From Gammaproteobacteria bacterium (lineage in GTDB: Bacteria; Pseudomonadota; Gammaproteobacteria; Enterobacterales; Alteromonadaceae), in the NCBI GenBank assembly GCA_027484495.1, contig JAIXSW010000071.1, positions 1 to 6,538 of the forward strand: a DNA stretch of 6,538 nt, given 5' to 3'. Below the pieces are notes generated by a model, which had not been told where the DNA came from, did not search any database, and was given only the letters and a program-made list of their open reading frames with translations. Below are positions 1-6,165 of the stretch, piece by piece. Position 1 is the stretch's first letter, and each line of letters begins with the position of its first letter. The translations under genes were made by a program, and so were the position numbers.

Positions 1-206
1 CGCTGGCGCGCCAGCAGATGACCAAGCTGGGTCAGGCCCCAAATACAGCAGCCGACTGCGTTGGCGTATACCAGCTTCACCGGCCAGCTGGTGCTGTCGT
101 CCAACAGGTACATCAGACTGGCGATGACAAAATTAATTGCCAGCAAAATCAGGATCTCGCGTAGCCAGTGGCGCAAATCTTTTGGTTGTGCAGCAGGTGC
201 AGGCAT
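1..206 (-). CDS. Probable LytS-type sensor histidine kinase, N-terminal fragment (cut by window edge)
   Basis: Only the first 68 codons are present; the gene runs off the left edge. The frame starts at ATG 206-204, 14 bases after the stop of the beta-barrel gene, with an AAGAG ribosome site about 8 bases upstream, so it is the last visible gene of the minus-strand operon. After a short polar N-terminus there are two likely membrane helices (about residues 17-35 and 42-66) joined by a short acidic loop (DDSTS). Two closely spaced helices with a 'WPVKLVYANAVG.CIWGL' pattern resemble the N-termini of membrane histidine kinases with a His_kinase (PF06580) domain, which pair with LytTR response regulators. 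No catalytic region is visible, so the kinase call rests on resemblance and context. Other small multi-pass membrane proteins are possible. That an open frame without stops exists here is more certain than the family. Confidence 0.55.
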   Translation of the reverse strand, partial: MPAPAAQPKDLRHWLREILILLAINFVIASLMYLLDDSTSWPVKLVYANAVGCCIWGLTQLGHLLARQ

Positions 207-220
207 AAATTCAGCTCTTG

Positions 221-1435
221 TCAGAAGTAATAACGCAGCAGCAGCTGCAGTTGGCTGCCAACGGCGCCATAGTGACTGCGGCGCGGCCCCGGGGCCCATT
301 GCCATTGCAACACCATGTCATACTCAGGTTTAATCCATGTTAATTCGGTTAATAACATATCACTGTTATCTTGCAAATCATGCAGCCACAGGGCAGACCA
401 GTCAAAACCGGCCGACCATTGCTGGCTTTGCGCCTGAAACAACAGCGCTTGCCGGGTAGGCGGCTGGCCCTGACGTTGCTGCAGATATTGCTGCCACAAG
501 GCCGGCTGCTCCAGCAGTGCCAGCCAGTCCCGTTGGTTTAGCCCCGCTTCGTCGTATTGCCATTCCAACGTCAATGTGAGCGGCAGGGCCAGGCTGTAAC
601 TGAAACCACTGGCCAGCCGGCCGGTACTGCTAAAAGTGCCGGCTGGCCAGCGTGGCTGGTTGCCGCTGGCGGCTTCGAGGTGATACAACCAGCGTTCGTT
701 CAGCGCACCACTGAGGTTGAGGCCATATTGGCGGGCTTGATCTTGTGCCTGATACGCCAACAGCCCGAGCGTCCAGCCGCTGCCGAGCTGTTGTTCGGCG
801 CTGAACTGCCAGCGATCGGTGTTGTTAGTGCGGGCCCAGTCCGGGGCGAGTGGCGCGTCATCTGTCTGGCTGCTGAGTTTTGGACTGAATAAAAAAGTCA
901 GCGCCTGAGAATCACCCAGCCATTGCTGGCGCAGCATCAGGCTGCCCAGCCGTTGTTCGCGCAGCACCGACGGTTGTTGGGAGATTTGCGCCCGCACTGC
1001 GGCGCCGGCAAAAAAGTCAGTTGGGTTAAAGCCCCGCGCCACGCCGTTTTTCTGATTGATCCGGCCAAATTCGGTTTGCCAGCTGTCATTCCAGCGGTAA
1101 CCGCCATATAACTCTTTCCACGACATCACGGTCATGCTGTCACTGCCATTAGCGCTATTGCCGCCAAAGCGGTCAATGCGGCTGTTCCAGCGCAGATACA
1201 GCGACTGATCGTCACTGCTCTGGCTAAACCGGCTATCGAGCGCCAGCCGGTTTAGCCAATGCTGTTGCTGTGCCCCCGGCGTGCCGAGTGTCGTCAGCGC
1301 TGCTTCGGCCGATAGATGCCAGTCCGGCGCTGCCGCAGTGCCAGCGGCACTCTGATCGGCCAGTGCAAATGCCTGCAGATCGGCGCCGGGCAGGGGATCA
1401 CTTTGTAACAAACTGAGATACAGCAGCGGCCACAT
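221..1435 (-). CDS. Predicted outer-membrane beta-barrel (porin-like) protein
   Basis: A 404-residue protein with no hydrophobic helices beyond the N-terminus. It has many alternating polar/aromatic stretches rich in W, Y, Q and L, and ends in LLLRYYF; a C-terminal Phe is the usual signal for BAM-assembled outer-membrane barrels. A segment at about 124-141 (GRINQ...GFNPTDFF) resembles a motif seen in porin-like proteins of the DUF1302/alginate-export kind, but I cannot assign a family firmly. The start at 1435 is forced: the in-frame TAA of the upstream gene lies one codon before the ATG (only 3 bases between genes). Only a weak GGACGC-like ribosome site is visible, so translational coupling is likely. 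The N-terminus is odd: no basic residues, a short hydrophobic stretch (WPLLYLSLL) and then Asp residues; the best signal-peptidase site is ALA before D27. Context suggests an outer-membrane partner of the ABC and LolA-like proteins. Confidence 0.75.
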   Translation of the reverse strand: MWPLLYLSLLQSDPLPGADLQAFALADQSAAGTAAAPDWHLSAEAALTTLGTPGAQQQHWLNRLALDSRFSQSSDDQSLYLRWNSRIDRFGGNSANGSDSMTVMSWKELYGGYRWNDSWQTEFGRINQKNGVARGFNPTDFFAGAAVRAQISQQPSVLREQRLGSLMLRQQWLGDSQALTFLFSPKLSSQTDDAPLAPDWARTNNTDRWQFSAEQQLGSGWTLGLLAYQAQDQARQYGLNLSGALNERWLYHLEAASGNQPRWPAGTFSSTGRLASGFSYSLALPLTLTLEWQYDEAGLNQRDWLALLEQPALWQQYLQQRQGQPPTRQALLFQAQSQQWSAGFDWSALWLHDLQDNSDMLLTELTWIKPEYDMVLQWQWAPGPRRSHYGAVGSQLQLLLRYYF

Positions 1436-1438
1436 CGC

Positions 1439-2245
1439 TTAGCGTCCGTTAAAACTTTCCAGCGCCTGGCGTTGCAGCCACTGCGCCGGTACGTCCATCG
1501 CCTGATGGTCCTGACTTTGGATCACCGTCACCAGCTGTGGATTCAGTCCGTCAATAATGATGGTCTCGCTCGGCCGCAGCTGGCCCAGCGCCGGTTTGTA
1601 ATGGCGGAACCAGGCGGTTTTCAGCAAAGTACCGCTTTGCGCATACAAAGCCGCTTTGACCGACTGGCCGTTGGCCGGGTCCAGCCACAATTGCATGCGG
1701 GCATAGGTGACGTCCGGATGACGGGCACTCAGCTCGAGCTGCACAGTGTCGCGGCTTTGTCCCTCGGCATCCTGCAAGGTGGCGGTGCCGGTCTGTACTG
1801 CGCTGTAATCACGGATAAGATCTGTGGTCACGACATCGCCGTTGGCGGCCTGACCTAACAGCCGTTGCTGCGCCGAGATGCGGATACAGGCTTTACCGGC
1901 CGGATCGTAAAACCACAGATCGGCGCCGTCTTTAAGCAGCAACTTGCCGTTGTCACGCCGCGGCTGCAAAAAGCGGATCAGGTTCCTGAATTGCTGTGAA
2001 TCGGCTTCATAACGGGTAAACACGGCCAGTTGATTGCGGCTGATTTCTTTGCCGTTGCGATACTCAATTAATGTCGAGGTGACCCGGTAGGACTGCCGCG
2101 GGTTTCTGACTTCATCGGCGTGTTGCAATAAGGTCTGAGCGTCGCCGCTGCTGCCTGCCTGTGCTGAAGTCAGCGGCGTAGTGGCTGCTGCGAACAGCAG
2201 GCCCAGCAGCAGGTAAACATGCTGGGTGTGACGGAGTGGTTTCAT
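1439..2245 (-). CDS. LolA-like periplasmic outer-membrane lipoprotein-sorting protein
   Basis: A 268-residue secreted protein. Residues 1-30 form a normal signal peptide: basic start (MKPLRHTQH), hydrophobic core (YLLLGLLFAAA) and a cleavage site after SAQA. The mature part carries the pattern of the LolA-like family PF17131: FLQPRRDNGKLLLK at about 92-105, DLWFYDP at 109-115, then RISAQQRLLGQAANGDVV and a DLIRDYSA segment. These proteins have a LolA/LolB-type half-barrel fold thought to bind lipid or acyl chains; they often accompany MMPL/RND exporters or FtsX-type ABC transporters. There is no lipobox Cys after the signal, so the protein should be soluble in the periplasm; the single Cys (C120) is internal. 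ATG 2245-2243 is preferred over the in-frame TTG directly before it, because AGGTG at 2255-2251 is 5 bases from the ATG but only 2 from the TTG. It lies 32 bases after the permease gene. Confidence 0.85.
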   Translation of the reverse strand: MKPLRHTQHVYLLLGLLFAAATTPLTSAQAGSSGDAQTLLQHADEVRNPRQSYRVTSTLIEYRNGKEISRNQLAVFTRYEADSQQFRNLIRFLQPRRDNGKLLLKDGADLWFYDPAGKACIRISAQQRLLGQAANGDVVTTDLIRDYSAVQTGTATLQDAEGQSRDTVQLELSARHPDVTYARMQLWLDPANGQSVKAALYAQSGTLLKTAWFRHYKPALGQLRPSETIIIDGLNPQLVTVIQSQDHQAMDVPAQWLQRQALESFNGR

Positions 2246-2250
2246 CAAAT

Positions 2251-2255
2251 CACCT
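2251..2255 (-). promoter_or_regulatory. Ribosome binding site of the LolA-like gene (decides start)
   Basis: AGGTG on the minus strand, 5 bases before ATG 2245-2243. It would be only 2 bases from the preceding in-frame TTG (2248-2246), which argues for the ATG and a 268-residue product rather than 269. Confidence 0.6.
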
Positions 2256-2280
2256 ATGAATTCAATTGATTAACTTCAAA

Positions 2281-3678
2281 TCAGACGTAACGCAAGGCGT
2301 CGACCACATCCTGCTGTGCCGCGCGCCGGGCCGGCCACCAGGCCGATAGGGTGGCCACCAGCACCACGGTCAGGCTGATACTGAGCAACATCTGATGTTC
2401 GCCCCAGAGCCGGATAGTGATCGGCACCGGATTACTGCTGCCGGGCGGCAACCAGGCAAAACCAGCCTGGTTAATCAGCGACGCCAGCAACAGCGCCAGC
2501 AGCGTGCCCAGCACGGCGCCGGTCAGACCGAGCAATAACCCTTCACTGACAAACAGCCGGCGGATGCCACTGCGGCGCAGACCCAGGGTGCGCAAAGTGC
2601 CGATTTCCACGGTCCGTTCCAGTACGGCCATGCTCATGGTGTTGCCGACGGTAAACAGCACGATGGCGCTGATCAGAATGGTGATAAAACCAAAGATGGC
2701 GGAAAACATACCGGTGATTTGGCCAAAAGCCGGATTCAGCGTCTGGAAGTCATGCACTTCCAGCGGTTGTTGTTGCCAGCGGCTGTCGATGAGATGTTGC
2801 AGCCGGGTACGGGCCAGTTCTAAATCGGCGCTGTGTTGTAACTGAATTTGCAGTGCGGTGACGCGCTGGCCGGCTTCGCCATACAGCAGGGTTTGTGCCT
2901 GCTTCAGCTGCATCGCCAGATAGACTTCATCCAGCTCTTTGGCGCCGGTAGTGACGGCGCGATTGATCTGTAGCCGGCTGACATTAGGCGCGCCGCCAGT
3001 GCTGGCTGCCAACAGTTCCAGCCTGGCGCCGGTCTGGTCGCGACTGGTCTGTGATGACTGCTGCGCGGTCGTTGCGGCCAGAGCGGTGATATCGGCGGAC
3101 AATGTGCCGGCGTCAATGGCTGCACTGCCAGCTTCCGCTTGCGGGCAATCTTTTAACGCCAGTTGCGTGCACAGTTGCAGCATCCGCGCCACGCCAATGC
3201 CTATCTCGGCCTGGTCCGGGGCGGCCGGATCTATGCTGAGCAGCTCCGGCGTGATCGCCAGTTGATAATCATTCCATTGCCGCAGCTGATTTTGCCCCTC
3301 AACGTCAACGCCCTGGACTATCACTAGCTTGGACAGGCCAGCGTCAAAGTTGCCGGCGATGCCGCCAAATTGCAGCACCGGTGTCACCACGCGCAGCAAT
3401 GGCGCCAGCACCGGATCCTGCTGGATCTCAGTGACAAGCTCAGTGTAGTTTTGCAGGCTGTACCCCTGCGGATCGCCGCTGCCAAACCAGAAATAGTCTT
3501 TGCGTTGTAACTGCAGGTGGCCGCTACGGCCGACAAAATCGGTTTCCAGACCGTAATAGACAGTCCGGCTGTAACCACCAAATAACAAAATCGACAACAT
3601 GCCAATCATCATGGCCAACAAAGTTGTGGCGGAGCGGCGCTGATTGCGCCACAAATTGCGTAATGCCAGCGCGATCAT
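2281..3678 (-). CDS. ABC transporter permease, FtsX/MacB/LolC-E type
   Basis: A 465-residue inner-membrane protein with the four-helix FtsX-type layout. TM1 is at about residues 16-36, followed by a periplasmic domain of about 285 residues, then TM2 (323-348), TM3 (374-402) and TM4 (429-448). The C-terminal FtsX domain is clear: AVLERTVEIGTLRTLG followed by SEGLLLGLTGAVLG, and a typical ending PARRAAQQDVVDALRYV. This type does not move substrate through the membrane; ATP hydrolysis drives motion of the periplasmic domains (mechanotransmission), as in LolCDE and MacB. The periplasmic part contains a C170/C178 pair that could form a disulfide, and an Ala/Thr/Gln/Ser-rich low-complexity stretch at about 180-230. 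There is only one permease gene, so a homodimer is expected. The ATG overlaps the ATPase stop (ATGA, 4 bases) and has a strong AGGAGG site just upstream. The substrate is not evident; the LolA-like and barrel neighbours suggest lipid, lipoprotein or lipopeptide. Confidence 0.93.
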   Translation of the reverse strand: MIALALRNLWRNQRRSATTLLAMMIGMLSILLFGGYSRTVYYGLETDFVGRSGHLQLQRKDYFWFGSGDPQGYSLQNYTELVTEIQQDPVLAPLLRVVTPVLQFGGIAGNFDAGLSKLVIVQGVDVEGQNQLRQWNDYQLAITPELLSIDPAAPDQAEIGIGVARMLQLCTQLALKDCPQAEAGSAAIDAGTLSADITALAATTAQQSSQTSRDQTGARLELLAASTGGAPNVSRLQINRAVTTGAKELDEVYLAMQLKQAQTLLYGEAGQRVTALQIQLQHSADLELARTRLQHLIDSRWQQQPLEVHDFQTLNPAFGQITGMFSAIFGFITILISAIVLFTVGNTMSMAVLERTVEIGTLRTLGLRRSGIRRLFVSEGLLLGLTGAVLGTLLALLLASLINQAGFAWLPPGSSNPVPITIRLWGEHQMLLSISLTVVLVATLSAWWPARRAAQQDVVDALRYV

Positions 3679-4370
3679 ACGGCCTCCTGTAACGGCTGAG
3701 GGGATTGCAGATGACCGTCTTTTAACAGCACCAGATGGTCCGCACTGGCGATCACCTGCGGGTCATGCGAAGAAAACACAAATGCGGTTTTTTGCTGTCG
3801 TTGCAGTTCGCGCATCAGCAGGATGATTTGCGCACCGGTCTGACTGTCGAGGTTGGCGGTTGGCTCATCGGCCAGTACCAAGAGCGGCTGATGTACCAGC
3901 GCCCGGGCAATGGCGACGCGCTGCCGCTGACCACCAGACAGCTGATTTGGCCGGTGGTTGCTTTTGTCGGCGAGGCCGACCGCATCGAGCAGCTCCTGCA
4001 CTTTTTTACGTCGTTGTGCCGCCGGCGTCCGGTTTAGCCTTAGTGGATATTCGACATTTTCAAACGCCGACAATACCGGCAACAGATTGAAATTCTGAAA
4101 GATATAGCCGATGTGGCGGGCGCGGAAATCCGTCAGCGCATTGTCGCTGAGCTGTTGCAGTGACTGCCCGGCGATGCGCACATCGCCCTGATCCGGTCGA
4201 TCAATACCAGCGATCAGATTCAGCAAGGTGGTTTTACCGCTACCGGACGGGCCGGACAACACGGTAAAACAAGCGGGCTGCAGCTGCAGGCTGACATCGG
4301 TCAGTGCCTGTACCCGCAGTTGGCCAAGGGCATACGTTTTCGACAAATGTTGCAATTGCGCCAGGCTCAT
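3675..4370 (-). CDS. ABC transporter ATP-binding protein, LolD/MacB type
   Basis: A 231-residue cytoplasmic ATPase with every motif of an active ABC domain. Walker A is GPSGSGKTT (40-48), the Q-loop Gln is Q92 in FQNFNLLP, the signature is LSGGQRQRVAIARAL (144-158), Walker B is LLVLAD with catalytic E169, the D-loop is NLD (173-175) and the switch His is H202 in SSHDP. Length and the 'GYIFQNFNLLP.LSAFENVEYPL' region are typical of the LolD/MacB/FtsE group that works with FtsX-type permeases, which matches the next gene. It should power the permease encoded at 2281-3678. It is the first gene of the minus-strand operon: AAGGAG at 4383-4378 lies 7 bases before the ATG, and its stop overlaps the permease start. 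I do not assign the symbol lolD, because a single associated permease and the dedicated LolA-like and barrel partners point to a paralogous system rather than the essential lipoprotein sorter. Confidence 0.95.
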   Translation of the reverse strand: MSLAQLQHLSKTYALGQLRVQALTDVSLQLQPACFTVLSGPSGSGKTTLLNLIAGIDRPDQGDVRIAGQSLQQLSDNALTDFRARHIGYIFQNFNLLPVLSAFENVEYPLRLNRTPAAQRRKKVQELLDAVGLADKSNHRPNQLSGGQRQRVAIARALVHQPLLVLADEPTANLDSQTGAQIILLMRELQRQQKTAFVFSSHDPQVIASADHLVLLKDGHLQSPQPLQEAV

Positions 4371-4523
4371 GCCGTGACTCCTTCAGACTGATCAGATGTG
4401 CTTAGCCTGCGGCTTTTACCGGGCACTGGCTGTGAATTGTGATAAGGCGTTGTTTTTTGGCGTAAAGCGCGCGGGTGGCGGATAAAGCGAATGGCGGCGT
4501 TTTTTTACTTTTCGGCGTCGTGC

Positions 4524-4552
4524 TTCATCAGATAAAAATAAACATTTCATCA
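4524..4552. promoter_or_regulatory. Candidate response-regulator site: TTCATCA direct repeat, 22-base period
   Basis: TTCATCA occurs at 4524-4530 and again at 4546-4552, starts 22 bases apart, with an A-rich spacer between. Identical half-sites on one face of the helix, two turns apart, are the typical layout of LytTR-domain regulator sites. The right copy reads AACATTTCAT, close to the E. coli YpdB half-site as I recall it (GGCATTTCAT, repeated at a 21-base period). The operon to the left seems to end in a LytS-type kinase, the usual partner of LytTR regulators. Site function is inferred. Confidence 0.35.
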
Positions 4553-4643
4553 AGTTGGCGTTAACAGCTTGTCATATTGTGGCGGCACTTTGGCAGGGCA
4601 GCCACTGTCGGTTTTGTTGACCGGCGTGGGACTGCTTTTAATC

Positions 4644-4648
4644 AGGAG
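4644..4648 (+). promoter_or_regulatory. Ribosome binding site of the MATE gene (decides start)
   Basis: AGGAG, 6 bases before ATG 4655. The same reading frame is open back to an ATG at 4577, but no ribosome site precedes that one and the extra 26 residues are polar and unlike MATE N-termini, so 4655 is chosen. Confidence 0.8.
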
Positions 4649-4654
4649 TACCTC

Positions 4655-6133
4655 ATGTCCGGACCTGCTTTATCCACACTTGCCGCTGCGCCGGTGTTTC
4701 CAACCCTTGGGCGGCTGGCGCTGCCGATCATGTTGTCGCTGGTGTTTGGTGCACTGGCCAATGCCGTTGACATGGCGTTTATCAGCCAGTTCAGTCAGAG
4801 CGACCGCGCCATTGCCGCGTTATCAGTGATTTTTCCGTTGCAGATGTTAGTGGCTGCGGTGGGCACTGCGCTGGGGGGCTCGCTGGCCAGTGTGCTGACG
4901 CGGGCTTTAGGTGCCGGCAAGCCGGCAACCGGCCGCAAAGCAATGTGGCAGGCCACAGTTCTGACGCTCTGGTTGGGTTTAGCGCTGACCGCTGGCCTCT
5001 GTGCCGCGCTGCCGGCGTTATTGGCCATGTTGCAAACACCGGCCGATGTGCTGGCACCAGCGCTGGATTACGGTTATCCGGTTTTGCTGGCGACGATACC
5101 GGCGCTGCTGGCACAGGTTTGGTGTGAGGCATTCCGCGCGCAGGCCAAAGTGCGGTTGATGGTGATTGTCGTCGTCAGCAGCTGCCTGCTGAATGTGCTG
5201 TTTAATACCTTATTTATTATTGGTCTGCACTGGGGCGTCTTAGGGGCCGGTGTCGCTACAGCACTGTCACAGGTGCTGGCGGCAATACTGGCCTGGTGGC
5301 TAATTCAGGGCGACCGTAACCGGCTGCATCGTTGGTGTTCCGGTGCAAAAGCGACGGCCGAGAGTGGGTTACGCTGGTTACGCCGGCGTGCCGCGCCGGG
5401 GTGCAAACGTGAATTGTTATTGCTGGGCCTGCCGCTGTTTTTAAATCAGCTCGGCATTGGCCTGATGGTCGCCGCTGTGAACAGTCAGCTGGCGGTCACC
5501 GGCGTGCAAAGTGGTACTGATGTGTTGCTGGCTACCGCCGCCTTTGGTCTTTTTATCAAAATGATGGTGATCGTGGTGATGCCGTTGCAGGGGCTGGCGG
5601 CCGCCTTTCAGACGTTGGCAGCCTTTCATGCCGGGGCTGGGGATCTGCAGCGCTTGCGCCGCACTGTGTTCGCCGCCCTAGCTTGGACTGTGGCTTACGC
5701 CAGCGCGGTGTGCGCGCTGATGTATCTGCAACCGACCTGGTTGTTTGCCGCATTTATGGCGCCGGGTGGGGTCAATAGCGCGGCGATTGAGATCACCAAA
5801 GCGGCTTGTCTGGCATTTCCGCTGTATGCGCTGTTTTTTGTCTCGGCTGGATTTTTCCTGTCGACCGGCCGGGCTGGTCTGGCCCTGTTGATTTATCTGT
5901 CACATAACTATCTGTTTTTCCTGCCGTTTGTCTTTATTTTCCCTGCCTGGTGGGGCACGAGTGGCATTTGGTGGGCTTTTGTTGCAACCGACGTGGCAGC
6001 GGCTGGCCTCGGGGCTGTGTGCCTGCTGCTGGCGTTATGGCGGCCGGCGCAGGCGCCTGTTACAGCACAGCAGCGCAATACCGCAGTGCCAACAGCCACC
6101 GACCCGGCCAATCCCTGTTCTGATGCGGCCTGA
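4655..6133 (+). CDS. MATE-family multidrug/natural-product efflux transporter
   Basis: A 492-residue polytopic inner-membrane protein made of two MatE (PF01554) halves, close to the usual 450-480 plus a polar C-terminal tail of about 30 residues. Hydrophobic segments fit 12 helices: roughly six in residues 17-217, then a basic cytoplasmic linker with many Arg at about 218-252, and six more in 253-462. Family features include LALPIMLSLVFGALANAVDMAFISQF (about 21-46, with D39 in the position of the conserved acidic residue of TM1), the SLASVLTRALGAGK segment before TM3, and its counterpart PLQGLAAAFQTLAAFHAGAGD in the second half. MATE proteins exchange H+ or Na+ for organic, often cationic, compounds. 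The gene sits 32 bases upstream of an NRPS on the same strand, presumably in one transcript, so export of the peptide product and self-protection are the likely roles. The coupling ion and substrate cannot be read from the sequence. Confidence 0.92.
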   Translation: MSGPALSTLAAAPVFPTLGRLALPIMLSLVFGALANAVDMAFISQFSQSDRAIAALSVIFPLQMLVAAVGTALGGSLASVLTRALGAGKPATGRKAMWQATVLTLWLGLALTAGLCAALPALLAMLQTPADVLAPALDYGYPVLLATIPALLAQVWCEAFRAQAKVRLMVIVVVSSCLLNVLFNTLFIIGLHWGVLGAGVATALSQVLAAILAWWLIQGDRNRLHRWCSGAKATAESGLRWLRRRAAPGCKRELLLLGLPLFLNQLGIGLMVAAVNSQLAVTGVQSGTDVLLATAAFGLFIKMMVIVVMPLQGLAAAFQTLAAFHAGAGDLQRLRRTVFAALAWTVAYASAVCALMYLQPTWLFAAFMAPGGVNSAAIEITKAACLAFPLYALFFVSAGFFLSTGRAGLALLIYLSHNYLFFLPFVFIFPAWWGTSGIWWAFVATDVAAAGLGAVCLLLALWRPAQAPVTAQQRNTAVPTATDPANPCSDAA

Positions 6134-6153
6134 CCGCGCTTTGAAGTGATATT

Positions 6154-6159
6154 AAGGAG
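6154..6159 (+). promoter_or_regulatory. Ribosome binding site of the NRPS gene (selects a GTG start)
   Basis: AAGGAG, 6 bases before GTG 6166. The nearby ATG at 6162 is only 2 bases away and opens a frame of just nine codons (stop at 6189-6191), so it cannot start the synthetase. The GTG frame stays open to the window edge. Confidence 0.75.
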
Positions 6160-6165
6160 TGATGT

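Larger units (their letters stand above)
4371..4654. promoter_or_regulatory. Divergent intergenic control region between the ABC operon and the MATE/NRPS genes
   Basis: These 284 bases separate two divergently transcribed units, so both promoters should lie here. The centre (about 4500-4555) is AT-rich relative to the genes, with T runs at 4453-4458 and 4500-4506 and GATAAAAATAAACAT at 4531-4545. I found no -35/-10 pair close enough to consensus to place a start site on either strand, which would fit activator-dependent promoters. It contains a TTCATCA direct repeat and a cluster of GGCGT words (see findings). Open frames entering from the MATE side (from 4569 and 4577) lack ribosome sites, and I see no RNA gene or terminator hairpin. 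Confidence 0.6.

Noticed and set aside
557..892. 111-codon plus-strand frame inside the barrel gene, and similar plus-strand frames at 1472-1858, 2417-2845 and 2939-3265
   Set aside because: All are antisense to genes with clear family features or barrel pattern, with no ribosome sites or motifs of their own.
4388..4395. CTGATCAG palindrome near the ABC operon start
   Set aside because: An isolated 8-base perfect palindrome is too short to support an operator call.
4441..4512. Possible intrinsic terminators at the T runs in the divergent region
   Set aside because: The G/C-rich stretches before the T runs consist of repeated GGCG on one strand with no complementary CGCC arm, so no stem forms; a terminator would also make no sense between divergent genes.
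4617..4642. TTGACC ... TTTAAT as a promoter for the MATE gene
   Set aside because: The spacer is only 14 bases and the resulting start point would fall within the ribosome binding site.
4577..4654. 26-codon N-terminal extension of the MATE gene from an ATG at 4577
   Set aside because: There is no ribosome site before 4577, the residues are polar and unlike MATE N-termini, and a strong AGGAG stands 6 bases before ATG 4655.
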